DNA of 64,000 nt. Source: Aegilops tauschii subsp. strangulata. Its lineage: Eukaryota; Streptophyta; Magnoliopsida; Poales; Poaceae. Location: positions 378,115,633-378,179,632 of the forward strand of contig NC_053039.3 of NCBI RefSeq assembly GCF_002575655.3, read 5' to 3'. Positions 1-11,362 of this stretch are shown piece by piece. Positions within the stretch are counted from its first letter, which is position 1. Each line of letters begins with the position of its first letter. The notes under the pieces are model-generated. The model saw only the letters and a program-made list of their open reading frames with translations, made no database searches and was not told where the DNA came from. A program made the translations under genes and the position numbers.

Positions 1-1077
1 ATGATGCGTGAGTAGTTCATTATAGACCTACGGGTCCGCAGTTAGCAGCTAGATGGCTTCCTCTCTCTCTTTTGATTCTCAATACAATGGTCCCTTGGAG
101 ATCTATTTGATGTAACTCTTGTTGCGGTGTGTTCGTTGGGATCCGATGAACTTTGAGTTTATGATCAGATCTATGTTTTTATCCATGAAAGTTATTTGAG
201 TCTTTTGATATCTTATATGCATGATTACTTATAGCCTCATATTTCTTCTCCGATATTTGGGTTTTGTTCGGCCAACTCGATCTATTTATCTTGCAATGGG
301 AAAAGGTGCTTTGTGATGGGTTCGATCTTACGTTGCTTGATCCCAGTGACAGAAGGGGAACCGACACGTATATATCATTGCCATTAATGATAACAAGATG
401 GGGTCTATTTCTACATAAATAGATCTTGTCTACATCATGTCATCGTTCTTATTGCATTACTCCGTTTTTCCATGAAATTAATACACTAGATGCATGCTGG
501 ATAGCGGTCGATGTGTGGAGTAATAGTAGTAGATGCAGGCAGGAGTCGGTCTACTAATCTTGGACGTGATGCCTATATAATGATCATTGCCTAGATATCG
601 TCATGATTATTTGAAGTTCTATCAATTGCCCAACAGTAATTTGTTTACCCGCCGTATGCTATTTTTCTCGAGAGAAGCCACTAGTGAAATCTACGACCCC
701 CGGGTCTCTTCTTTATTATATTTGCCTCCACGGTCTATTTTTATTTGCTTTTATTTTCAGATCTATAATTCCAAAAATACAAAAATACCATGCTGCAATT
801 TTTATTTATTTATTTTATCTCGCATTCCCGCGAGATCTATTTATCCAATTTACTGCAATTTTACCTATCTTTTTGCCCGTAGGGATTGACAACCCCTCTC
901 TTATGTCAGGTTGCAAGTATTTGTTCTTTGTGTGCAGGAGCTGTTTACGTGGTGTTGCGTGGTTCTCCTACTGGTTCGATAACCTTGATCTCATCACTGA
1001 GGGAAATACCTACCATTGCTGTGCTGCATCATCCATTCCTCTTTGGGGAAATACCGACGTAGTTCAAGCCAACATCA
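1..1077 (+). mobile_element. Athila-like Gypsy LTR, 3' portion (cut by window start)
   Basis: Non-coding LTR sequence. It is collinear with about 33195-34271 and 45370-46438, the two LTRs of the gag-only element further right, and it ends in the same terminal block (GACGTAGTTCAAG..., final CA at 1077). The start lies outside the window, so I cannot tell a solo LTR from a 3' LTR. No primer-binding site follows position 1077, which argues against a 5' LTR. The family is recognised only as Athila-like (Sabrina/WHAM type). Confidence 0.85.
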
Positions 1078-2189
1078 CCCCTCCAGTTTCACATACCTGT
1101 TTCTCGGTGTTTGGTGTCATCTCTGTCCCAGCGGAGTGATGCCGAGGTACCTAGTGTTCCAGACACCATTTGCGGGTATCACATCCTTATCCTTCCGCCA
1201 GTCACCCCTATCGTTTCGATGATAGGCATGTTTCTATCCCGGATCGTGCCATTCATCTCGTCGTGTTGGCAACCCTTACTGATCTCTGCTGTCAGAAAAG
1301 GGCAATGCCAGTAGGCCTTGTTTTTCACCCCTATCCTACCCTGTCACCCCATTCTTTGGACTTGTACGGTTCCCTTCCGTACGCTTGATGGTGGTGTGGT
1401 CGTGACCTCCGCGTTCTGCCACATGATCACCAAGTCCGTCCTCACCTCTAAGCCCATTCAGATGCAACCGGTGTTAAGCCAGCATTTGGTGTAGCTTTGT
1501 TTACACCCACTCTTTCCACACTTGGGTTCACTTTCGTGCACACCGCCACAACATATTAGATCGTAGAACCAGAGTTTTCGCGACATTTGTGTTCTTAGGT
1601 ATGCATGCATATTATTAATGTGGGTAGTAGTAATATGTGATGTTGCTTGAATATAATATTATTTGTATGCCTTATGTGCTTTTGTTTTATCTGTTTCTTT
1701 TGTATATTTCTTTTGGGCCCTTGGTCTTACCTTATTTTCCCCTTATTAAAGTTGCTCGTCCACCGACACCGGACCTGAAGAATCAGCAATGAGTTCAAAT
1801 ATTTGGAAGCTCGGCTAAACATTATGAAATTCTCAGCCGACTGCATTATATTGGAAATATCTTGTCTGACTGCAAAAAAAGATATCTTGGCTTGATTATC
1901 AAGATCAAGTCTGCATCGGTGTGCAATTTTCAGAGCAATAATAATGAAATCAACCGAAAGACAGATTGTGTGCAAGAACAACAGTATATATCGAGTCAAA
2001 GGTATGGTTCATATACAAGGTTGATTCTGCTATGAGTAAGATTTGAAGCATGCTATACACTGGAAACCTGCCAGAATGTACTATGAATTCAGTGCTCAGC
2101 AAGAGGGATAGTGGAATAGCCTTTTTCATATGAGTAATCGGCAGCAGAAATATTAAAGGGTATATATATGGCATTCAGTCAGCATACCA
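1078..2189. other. Unclassified decayed intergenic/TE stretch
   Basis: About 1.1 kb with no credible coding region, TIR or LTR boundary. Short open frames here have no recognisable domain. It probably belongs to the same decayed Gypsy internal region that ends at 3779, but nothing in the sequence proves this. Confidence 0.4.
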
Positions 2190-2195
2190 CAGTAA

Positions 2196-2525
2196 GAAGC
2201 TTCTGGTGTAAGCAACTTAGTCTTCCCTCATAAGCAACCCGAGAAGCTTCCAATGCAAGATTCCTCTATCTTCCCAAGTATGATATATGGATGACTTCCA
2301 GTACAAGATACCCAGGCTTCTTCCGTAAGCTACTGCAAAAGCTTCTGGCACAAGGTACCGAGCCTTCCCTAGCAAGTCTTTAAAGGGGGAAGCTTCTGAA
2401 GTACGGTACCCAACCTTCTTTAGCAAGCTGTCTGACGAAAGCTTCGAGCACAAGCAATTCAGTCTTCCTCAGCGCGATGGCTTTCAGCACAAGTTTCCTC
2501 AGTATTCCATTAGTACAAGGTATTA
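2196..2525. repeat. Degenerate tandem array, about 45-50 bp unit, about 7 units
   Basis: Successive segments repeat a pattern of AAGCTTC, then a GCACAAGGTACC-like block, then a CTTCC-TAGCAAGC block. Unit starts are visible near 2196, 2246, 2296, 2339, 2388, 2437 and 2480. Units are strongly diverged from one another, so the array is old. There is no coding sense. Confidence 0.6.
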
Positions 2526-2724
2526 CACAGTGAGTTGGCAGCATATGGCAGCGCATCTCAAAAATCGGATCCACAATAGTTTGGTCAGGAACATGAGCCA
2601 ATCTGGACAGAAGTGTCTGTCTCAGCCCTTGTATACTTTTCTCCGGCAACGGCACCACGCCTGTGTTATGAGCAGTTCTTGGCTGTCCGGGGTGGATGAC
2701 GACTTTATATTTCTCTATTCAACA

Positions 2725-2900
2725 ACTGTCATGAGTTCTGAGCTGCTTTCCGGCCGTCTCGTACAACTGTTGAGTTTCTTTTTGTGATAGTGGCCCTATG
2801 CTCTGAGCTGCTTTTCGGCCGTCTTAGGGAACTGCCACTTTCTTCTTATCAACACGGTCTCATGCTCTGAGCTGCTTTTCGACCGTCTTGAGTCGTGGTT
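2725..2900. repeat. Three diverged copies of a GAGCTGCTTTTCGGCCGTC block
   Basis: The block occurs near 2738, 2803 and 2868, a spacing of about 65 bp. The intervening sequence is partly conserved (TGAGTT/TGCTCTGAGCTGC). It is a short tandem repeat in otherwise decayed sequence. Confidence 0.6.
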
Positions 2901-3779
2901 GAGTTATTTCAGTAATGTCCTAGATTTGATTTGTAAAGACCGTTATGGTGGCTACTGATTTATTTGCCACTTTCTTGCAAGGGTTCGAATGATCATTTCC
3001 CTATGGTTAAAACTTGAGAGACAATGAACCTGCCATTTAAATGATGTTACCATGTCAGGAGATGAGGATAACGGTACGCCTATCGAAATATTTCCCCTTA
3101 CAGAACCCATGGTCACACGAAGCATTAAGATATATGGCCAAGCCCTCCACCGTCAGTCAAGTCGGTGGATACAATCGTTATAAGGTTGTACCTCTTTTAT
3201 GCTAGGCACGATAGGCGAAAGTCAAATATTTGGGACAGATTGGATACTCAAGATAGTGGATCTAGTTAAGATGATTTAGAAACTCCTACGAGAAGTAAGA
3301 TCTTGCCAGAAGAACAATTATGATCACGCCACTGTGTTGAACACGGAGGACATGCATCTAAGTAAGCAACCCGATGCCAGGATGAAAAGAATTCATGCCC
3401 ACTGAGAAAATTGGTTCACGACTCCATGGAATGTTGTCAGTACTGGATGATACATCCATCGGAAACCACTCACGGACTTGTGAAAAGGGCATATATCTCA
3501 GTCACGATAATCCATCGCACCCCAGTTAAGTCAGCAGATATTAAAGAAATTGGAGCCAGTATAAGCATGAACATATGAGGAAAGATCTGTGAGAATATCA
3601 AATACGGTGAAGCAAACCACCCCAGAGACAAGTAGTCAAGTCATATAAATTTTAGTAGGAACAATCATATAAGGAAAAGCATACCCGAGTTGGAAACGGT
3701 TTCCTTAAGTCAGGTATATTCATATTTGTTCTTTGAGCAACCAAATCTCGAGGATGAGATTTCTTTAAGGGGGGAGGTT
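2901..3779 (+). mobile_element. 3' tail of a Gypsy internal domain with polypurine tract
   Basis: The last bases before the LTR at 3780 form a purine-rich tract (3766-3779, AAGGGGGGAGG core). It is preceded by an ATCTCGAGGATGAGATTTC-like phrase of the kind that marks the end of pol in Del/Tekay-type chromoviruses. The upstream part is so decayed that no integrase or chromodomain can be read. It identifies 3780-26993 as a 3' LTR rather than a solo LTR. Confidence 0.6.
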
Positions 3780-5073
3780 TGTGACACCCTGGATTTTGGC
3801 CCTTTCTTTTTCCTTTGATTTTCTGAGGATTTTCCTTGAGATTTCTTTTTCCGTGGCTGTTGGCTTGAAACCTGACGAGATCACCTTTGATTTCTCTCCC
3901 AAGTGGCCTGTCATCCTCAAAACCATATCAAGACCTTATCATTTTCATCTTAGCCCAATCCCAATATTATTTTTATTGGGAATATTCCTTTTTCTATTAA
4001 AGGAATAACCCTATTAGCCCTAGGCTGTGAAGCAACCTATATTTCTGTCTTCCACAAAATTCCCAAATAATTCTCATAATTTCTTTGGGTCATATATTGC
4101 TCAAATATGCCCAAACCTTCCTATCCTAGCCCAAAAATAATTCCCCAATATTTATTCTTCATTTCTGACCAGTGTGGTTTTCTGTGAAGGAAGTACCGTT
4201 TGGCAAGTCCATTTGGTATGAAAGTTTTACAGCATCATTATATGCCCTAATGATCACACTTTTCCAAGCTTCAGTCCAATCCAACACTCCTAGTGAGTGC
4301 TACTTCTTGATCTTGATTCTGGACCAGATTAAGCAGTTGTTAAGAAACTCTATTAAATACTTGTCCAAATCCCTCCAAACTCCAAAGGACTCTTGTCCCT
4401 CCTACCCCAGACCTCTGAGACATGCTATTTCATCACTTAGCTATCACTGTTGATCATGTTTCATGCAACATTTTGCAACAGCAAACTTCAGAGGTCACTT
4501 CCCATCTAACCACATCGTCTTTCATCGAGCTATCACCTGTGTTGTAACCTACCTTGGAGGGACTACACACTCGGCACGGCCGGCCAGCCAGGGTGCAACC
4601 GCGTGCGCACGCGGGCGGCATGCCATTGCGCGCGCTTTGGCAGCTCGACCCCTCGGTTTCGTCTGTTCCCTCGCGCCCTCGACACCTAGCCATGTCCAGG
4701 AGGTTCCCCTCGTCATCGCCTTCACCCTGGACCCCTCTCCCCCTCCTGTAGCTCGCTAATCGGAGCTCGTCGCCGCGCGCCCACGGATGAGTTGTAGCCG
4801 GTCGTCGTATTCCTCCTCTGGCCTCTTCCTCCCCGTTCCCCTTGGCCTCCTCTACCACGTGAGTTCCCCCCTGTACCCTCTCGTCGCCTACCGTCGAGCA
4901 AGCTCGCGTGCCCATGTGTCCGCGGCTCCGGCGACGTGTACCGTGGCCGTGCTCGCCCACCCACGTCGCCCCGAGTATATAAGCCCACCCCGAGCTCCCT
5001 CGACCTCACCAGTAGCTCCACTACCCTCCTCTGGTCCTGCCTAGCCTCTTCCCCGAGACGGAGATCCCCTCCT
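3780..5073 (+). mobile_element. Del/Tekay-like Gypsy 3' LTR, left part
   Basis: Starts TGTGACACCCTGG at 3780, straight after a polypurine tract, and runs into a GC-rich promoter and leader region. It is interrupted at 5073 by the Tat composite. The LTR resumes at 24559 after a duplicated CTCCT and ends ...GGTGCCACA at 26993. The joined LTR is about 3.73 kb. The many open frames in 4454-5050 come from GC-rich leader sequence and show no domain. Confidence 0.75.
4976..4982 (+). promoter_or_regulatory. Putative TATA box of the Del-like LTR
   Basis: TATATAA in a GC-rich context about 1.2 kb into the LTR, as expected for the U3/R boundary of a long LTR. Inferred from position and sequence only. 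Confidence 0.5.
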
Positions 5074-5965
5074 TGTCGGTGTTCTGGGAACGGGGGTCCC
5101 CAGACTTGGCTGCCTGCGGCCCATGGCGTGGCTCCACCAGCGGCTCCGTACGGCCCATCTTCACCAGCAAACCCTCAAGACCCTCGCGAGGGGCCAAGCC
5201 TTGTGAGGCGGACGATGCAAGACCTCCTCAGGGGTGGCCTCACCAGGCTGGCTCGCGAGGAGCGGAGAGATCAAGACAAGGGGCACCTCGCGAGGTCCCT
5301 GTGACGCAAGCCATGACGACCATGACCAGGCGGGCGCTAGCGCGCGCAGTGTCCTTGTTTCCTCTTTGGTGCTAAAGAGGCAAGCGCGGGCGAGGAGTCC
5401 CGAGGCATCAGGCAAAGGTTTCCATATCAGTGCAACAAGACCAAGACCAAGACCAGCATGACGACAGGACGGAGGTCACCGTGGACCCCAAGACGGCGTC
5501 GCCACCAGAGCCTTTGGCAGGCGAAGACTACTTTTGTCAGGATAACTTGTACTAGCTGTCCCCCTTCAAACTTGGCCGTTGTGGGATCCCTTCCCAGTCA
5601 ATATTTGGGAAGAGGACCAAGGCCTCTATAAATAGGGTAGCCACCACCATAGAAGGGACATGTCATTGAGATCACCCTCATCCACACAAGCTCACCGAGC
5701 ACAAGAACACCTCTCCTCAGGAGGCTGTTCTTCCCTTGTAACTGTTCATCCCCAGCCCAAGAGGCAATTGACCACACCACACTGGAGTAGGGTATTACAC
5801 CACATCGGTGGCCCGAACCAGTATAAATCTTGTGTCTCTTTGTTCTTTGGGTTCGTCGAGCTAGGCCGTGAGATCGTGGTGCGTGTGAGCTAGGGGGAGG
5901 AGAGATCTTCGTGCACACCCCAGTCTTCGAACCATAAGGGTTTTGCCGGATCCAGTAATCCGACA
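5074..5965 (+). mobile_element. Tat composite LTR 1 (5' LTR of copy A)
   Basis: 892 bp, starts TGTCGG and ends CCGACA. It carries three palindromic CTCGCGAG octamers (5183, 5252, 5287) in the U3 region and a TATAAATA box at 5627-5634. It is immediately preceded by the target duplication CTCCT. Confidence 0.9.
5627..5634 (+). promoter_or_regulatory. TATA box of Tat LTR 1
   Basis: TATAAATA within the conserved phrase GGCCTCTATAAATAGG, which is shared by all three LTRs. It is the expected promoter for genomic RNA. Confidence 0.7.
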
Positions 5966-5967
5966 TT

Positions 5968-5985
5968 TGGCGTGCCAGGTAGGGG
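5968..5985 (+). other. Primer-binding site, Tat copy A
   Basis: TGGCGTGCCAGGTAGGGG starts two bases after the LTR end. The B copy at 12255 reads TGGCGCGCC..., so A has one C-to-T change. I do not assign the tRNA. Confidence 0.65.
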
Positions 5986-6036
5986 TGCTCCGAAGCTTCG
6001 CCCCCCCCGACGGCTTCGCCTCTCCGACCGGCTCTC

Positions 6037-7046
6037 ATGGACGGCGCCGCTTCTCCGACTGGATCGACGGGCGCCATCAGTAGTGCCATGGGGCTCCGAG
6101 CCTTCACCCCCGCCTTGCGGCGGGTGCGGTGGCCGCACAAGTTCAAGCCGGAGATGCCGCCCCGCTATGATGGTGCGGCGGATCTGGCGGCCTTCCTGCT
6201 GGCATACGAGGAGGCCGTTCTGGAGGCCAGGGGCGATGATAAGGTCATGGCCAACTGGCTCCCCATGGCCCTCGCTGGCGTGCCGCGCTCTTGGCTCCTC
6301 CATCTGCCGGGATCTTCTCTGGCCTCCCGGGGGGAGCTGCGCGACCTCTTCATCGCGTGCTTCGGGGGACCAGCACCCCCCGCCGTCGCGGATCTCCTCG
6401 ACGGCTCGCAGGTGCCACCCTCGGACCGTCACACCAAGCCGTTCTTTCATCAGATCGGCGCCGCCTCCACGCGGCAGGGGGCTCCCCCGGGTTGGGCGGC
6501 GCCCAAGGCTGACCGAACCTTTGACTCGGGGGATCACCCAGTCGCCACCGTCGGCTCGGGCGTGCTCCCAATGCTTTGCACGCCCACCATCTGCAGCGTA
6601 GCCGTCACCAAGACCCTCATCGACGGCGGCGCCGGCCTCAACGTGCTCTCTGTGGAGGCTTTTAGCCTCCTTCACGTACCGCTTGAGCGGCTCTGCCCCA
6701 GCAAGCCCTTCTCCGGGGTCGGCGGCGGCTCCTCCAACCCCTGGGGCAGATCCGTCTCCCCGTGACCTTCGGCACACACGACAACTACCGCACCGAGCTA
6801 ATCGACTTTGACATCGCCTGCATCGACCTACCGTACAATGCCATCCTCGGGTACCCAGCGCTGGCCCAATTCATGGCAGCTACTCATCCTGCCTACAACC
6901 TCATGAAGATGCCAGGGAGCAAGGGTGTCCTCACCGTGGCCGGAGACACCAAGGAAGCCTTGGCGGCCTCAAACTCGCTTTCAGGGCCACGGCGGCAGCT
7001 TGCCCGGCCGACAAGGCCGTACCCAGGACCAAGGGGGATGCGCTGA
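6037..7046 (+). pseudogene. gag remnant plus aspartic protease, Tat copy A
   Basis: Gag and protease remnant of the retroelement. The N-terminal part (about residues 35-120) carries the retrotransposon gag core with PRYDG, ANWLPMAL and a Trp-Leu-Leu segment. It then passes abruptly into the protease, whose catalytic region reads LIDGGAGLNVLS. No CCHC zinc knuckle lies between them, and copy B shares the same junction, so part of gag was lost before the copies diverged. A one-base deletion near 6750 shifts the frame, and the protease C-terminal half (YNAILGYPALAQFM) continues from 6762 in another frame. Confidence 0.8.
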
Positions 7047-7129
7047 CCAAGAAGAAGCAGCTATTAACTCAAGGTCAAGCCAAGACGAAGCAAATACCGG
7101 TCGACGAGGACGGGGCCTCAGGCGCCACC

Positions 7130-8250
7130 TTTACTATAGGCGCCGACCTCGCCCCAGATCAAGAAAGGGAGTTGGTGGACTTCCTGCGGGCGAACAAGGA
7201 AGTGTTCGCCTGGGAGCCCAAGCAGCTAGTTGGGGTCCCGAGAGGAGTGATTGAGCATCATCTGAAGGTATGCCCCAACGTGCTCCCTGTGAAGCAGAGG
7301 GCGAGGCGACAGTCCACGGAGAAGCAGTCTTTCATCGTCCAGGAAACCCGCAAGATGGAGGCAGCAGGTGTCATTCGCGAGGTCCGGTACCTAGAGTGGC
7401 TCGCGAACCCGGTCGTCGTGCTGAAGAAAGGAGGGAAGGAGCGCATGTGTGTCGACTTCACCAACCTCAACAAGGCCTGCCCTCAAGACCCATTCCCGCT
7501 ACCGTGCATCGACCAGATTGTCGACTCCACCGCCGAGTGCGACCTGGTATGTTTCCTGGATGCGTTCTCGGGCTACCACCAGATCAAGATGGCGGTAGAA
7601 GATGTGGAGTAAACGGCTTTCTTGACCCCGTGCAGGGTATACTGCTACACTTGCATTCCATTCGGACTACGCAACGCAGGAGCAACCTTCCAGCGGCTGA
7701 TGCACATCGCCTTGGGATGGCAGCTCGGGAGAAACGCTGAGGCCTACGTCGACGACATTGTGGTGAAGTCTCGGGAGGCGAGAACTTTGATTCAGGACCT
7801 GGAGGAGACCTTTGCGAGCCTGCGCTAGGTGGACTTTCGGCTCAACCCGGAGAAGTGCGTGTTTGGTGTCCCTTCCGGCAAGCTGCTAGGCTTCCTCGCG
7901 TCCCACAGGGGGATCGAGGGCAATCCGGGGAAGGTCAAGGCAATCGAAGACATGAGCCCACCACAAACCCTCAAGGAGATGCAGAAGCTTGTGGGCTGCG
8001 TGACTTCGCTGGGGCGCTTCATCTCCAGGCTGGGGGAGCGCGCGTTGTCATTCTTCAAGCTGATGCAGAAGAAGGGTTCGTTCGAGTGGACCCCCGAGGC
8101 TGACCTGGCATTTCAAGACCTCAAGATATACTTGACAAGCCCACCGGTGATGGTGGCACCCCGTCCTCTCGAGCCCTTGCTACTCTACCTGTCTGCCACA
8201 CCCTACTCCGCCAGCGCGGTGCTGGTGGCCCTCAGAGAAGAGCGCCAGGT
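7130..8250 (+). pseudogene. Reverse transcriptase, Tat copy A (interrupted)
   Basis: RNA-dependent DNA polymerase of the element. Visible in order: the fingers region (VDFTNLNKACPQDPFPLP), the LDAFSGYHQI motif, the catalytic AYVDDIVV box near 7740-7765, and the thumb/connection segment (LGFLASHRGIE, MQKLVGCVTSLGRFIS). In-frame stops occur at 7610-7612 and 7826-7828, where copy B has Lys and Arg codons. It cannot make a full enzyme. Confidence 0.85.
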
Positions 8251-9520
8251 CAAGGGCCCGCTAAGTGGAGCCGCCAAGCCGGATGAGGCAGCACAACACC
8301 GAGGCGATGCTCCTGAGACAGCGGCTGCCCCAGCAAGTCATCAAGCCCCTGAAGCTGGAGATCCATAGGAAACACCTCAGTCCCCGGGAGCCGAAGACTC
8401 CGTCAGCTCTCCCGCCCTCGTCGAGCACCCGGTGTACTTCATCAGCATAGTTCTACGAGATGCGAGAGCACGATACCCCATGCCTCAGAAGCTCTTGCTC
8501 GCGCTCCTGGTGGCCTCGCGTAAACTGCGCCACTACTTACAGGGTCACCCCATCAAGGTCGTCTCAGCTTACCCACTGGAGAGAGTGCTCAGGAGCCCCA
8601 ATACTGCGGGGAGGGTTGCCAAATGGAACATCGATCTGCAAGTGTTTGACTTGGAGTTTAGCACGACCAGGGTCATCAAGGGGGCTGCGCTCGCCAACTT
8701 TGTGGCAGAATGGACTGACACCCCGAAACTCGAAGCAGGCGAGAACCGATCCCTCTCGCCAGGGAGTGAAGCGCCGGATGGCTGGGTCATGTACTTCGAC
8801 GGCGCGTTCGCACGCCAGGGCACGGGGCCTGGAGCTGTGATCATCTCGCCCACTCAGGACAAGCTTTACTACGCCGTGCAGCTCTGCATCTAGCGGGGCG
8901 AGAAGGTCTCCAACAACATTGCAGAGTAAGAGGGCCCCATCGCCGTCCTCAAGGCTGCGGTGGCCCTGGGGGTGAAACGCCTCACCATCAAGGGAGACTC
9001 GCAGCTCCTCGTCAACTTCTCCAACAAGGTGTACGAGTCGAAGGATGAGCACATGGAGGCATACCTCGCGGAGGTACGCAAAATGGAGAAGCAATTCCTG
9101 GGCCTGGAGCTACAGCATGTGCCTTGTGGCACCAACATGGAGGCCGACGACATCGCCAAGAGAGCATCCAAGCGGCTACCCGAGAGCCTGGCGTCTTCGA
9201 GGAGCGGCTCTTCAAGCCTTCGGCAGCACCTCCGCCTGCAGAACCGGCGCCACCTTAGGAGGAACTCCCCCAGCCACCAGCCTCGGGAGCCCCCGCCTGC
9301 GGCCCGACCTCGAGAGCACGCCTGCTCTTAGCGCTCGAGCCTCAGGAGGGGTGCTGGATCGAGGAGTTCAAGGCATACCTGACGCAAGGCACGTTGCCGG
9401 AGAAGGAAGAGGACGCGGAGCGTGTGGCCTGGCAGGCTACGACGTACTGCATTTAGGACGGTGAGCTATACGGGAAGTGGCCAAATGATGTTTCTCTACG
9501 ATGCATCTCCAGGGAACAGG
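8251..9520 (+). pseudogene. RNase H and second (archaeal-type) RNase H, Tat copy A
   Basis: The first part matches the Gypsy RNase H connection region (ARYPMPQKLLLALLVASRK). From about 8780 a second RNase H begins, with YFDGAF, then the AE-EG segment, then GDSQLLVNFSNKVYE. Stops sit at 8891-8893, 8927-8929 (within the helix carrying the catalytic Glu) and 9454-9456, each at a site where copy B has a sense codon. A dual RNase H is a Tat-lineage trait. Copy A is dead here. Confidence 0.8.
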
Positions 9521-10593
9521 GGAATGAGTTGCTGGCTGACATACATGGCGGAGACTGCGGGCACCACTCGTCTTCGCGCACCCTAGTCAGCAAGGCTTTC
9601 CACAGCGGGTTCTACTGGCCCACGGCACTCAACAACGCGGCCGATCTGGTGAAATCCTGCGAGGCCTGCCAATTCCACGCCAAGCAGATCCACCAGCCAG
9701 CTCAGGGCCTCCAGACTATCCCGCTTTCATGGTCGTTCGCCGTCTGGGGGCTGGATATCCTGGGCCCATTCCCTCGAGCGCCTGGAGGTTACCGCTACCT
9801 CTACATCGCCATCGACAAATTCACCAAATGGGCGTAAGTGGAAGCCGTCTGCACCATCCCAGCCGGGTCAGCACTTAAGTTCATCAAGGGCCTCGTAAGC
9901 CGCTTTGGGGTCCCTAACCGCATCATCACCGACAACGGCTCACAGTTCACTAGCAATCTCTTCAAAACGTATTGTGCTAACCTTGGAACGCAGATCTGCT
10001 ACGCTTCCGTGGCGCACCCCAGGAGCAATGGCCTAGCCGAGCGCGCCAACGCGGAAGTCCTGAGGGGCCTCAAGACTAGGACCTTCAAGAAGAAGCTCGA
10101 GGCCTGCGGCAGGGGCTGGCACGACGAGCTCCAGTCCGTGTTGTGGTCCATCCGCACCACCGCCACCAAGCCGACAGGTGAGACCCTGTTCTTCCTCGTC
10201 TACAGAGCAGAAGCGGTTCTCCCGCACGAGGTCAGGCATTGCTCCGCATGGGTCCTGGCGTTTGATGAAACACAGCAGGACACCATGCGGGGGATGGACC
10301 TCGTGCTGGGGGAGGAACGCCACGGTGAGGCCTCGCTCCGAGCCGCAAGGTACCAGCAGGCGCTGCGGCGGTACCACTGCCGTAGCGTCCGCTCCAGGAC
10401 GCTCGAGGTGGGTGATCTCGTCCTGAGGCGGGTGCTCTCCAGGGAAGGGCTGCACAAGCTCTGACCCTTGTGGGAGGGCCCATTTCGGGTCGCCCATGTC
10501 ACCAGGCCTGGCGCCGCGCGCCTGGAGACGCAGGACGGGATCCCCATCTAGAACGCCTGGAACATCCAGCACCTCCGGAAGTTCTACCCATGA
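9521..10593 (+). pseudogene. Integrase, Tat copy A (three stops)
   Basis: DNA integrase. The N-terminal HHCC zinc-binding region is visible (GDCGHHSS... KSCEACQFH). The catalytic core follows, with first Asp in GLDILGPF, second Asp in ITDNGSQF and Glu in LAERANAEVL. The C-terminal tail ends HLRKFYP just before the TGA at 10591. Stops at 9835-9837, 10462-10464 and 10549-10551 break it. The catalytic residues themselves are intact. Confidence 0.85.
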
Positions 10594-11362
10594 AGCAAGG
10601 CCTGACGCTTGTGAAGCAAGGCGAAGTGCCTGTGAAGGTCTCCGCTTGTGACACTCACGTAATAATGAGTGGGGCTGTACACGCCCCGGAATCTCAGGAG
10701 TGCCGCCCTCGGGCCTCGGGGGCTCCCTCCCACGTCCTAGTGGCAGCACTTAGCTCCGCCCTGGTGAGAAGACAAGAAGAGTAGACTAGGTGCCGGACGC
10801 GGCTTTTCATTTGCTTTCCGCAGTTAGCTTGCCCCTTTTTAATGAAAATATGCTCTCTGGTGTTCCTTGCCAGCTTGGGTCCATCGCCTTTTGCCTCCTT
10901 TTTCTTCCCTCGGTTCCTTGTTTTGACCCGTACTCTCCCTCGCATGCCTCGCGAGGGGGCTGGACAGGTGCCCTCGTGAGCATTCTTTCCTGTTCTTCGC
11001 GAGGCACCCTCGCTCGAGCTCGCAAACTGGTGCACCCCTCTCAATCCGTGCCCCTCGGGGTACCGCAATGCGAAGCGCTCGGTCGTGGCCGGCTGCGCCT
11101 GCGACCAGGGCTCGGAAGGGTTCAGAAGAATAAAAGTTTGCTAACAAATTTTTGAAGTTCCTAGACGCCTCCCAAGTCAAGGAGGCCTCGCCAGGTACTG
11201 GGAAACATGCACCTCACGAGATGGAAACTGCTTCAAGCGCGTCGAGCTAAGTTATTTCTACGCGCTTACATAAAACATTGATGCTGCAGCATGACACAGG
11301 AACAATAAACATAGCATATCAACTTGGAAATCACGGTTCATTGCATGCCCCTGCGGGGCCCC
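10594..11362 (+). mobile_element. 3' non-coding region, Tat copy A (lacks antisense ORF and PPT)
   Basis: Collinear with 21783-22521 of copy B. It then stops at GCGGGGCCCC (11353-11362) and runs directly into LTR 2. In B the same point is followed by about 1.1 kb containing the B3-like ORF and the polypurine tract. A therefore has a deletion that ends exactly at the LTR start. Confidence 0.7.

Noticed and set aside
4454..5461. Several long overlapping open frames on both strands
   Set aside because: They lie in GC-rich LTR leader and U3 sequence, recur in the other LTR copies (11278-11734, 23511-24048), and show no domain. Absence of stops follows from GC content.
5890..6777. 295-codon frame on the minus strand opposite Tat gag
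   Set aside because: It mirrors the gag-protease frame, with no domain and no promoter. A shadow of the coding strand.
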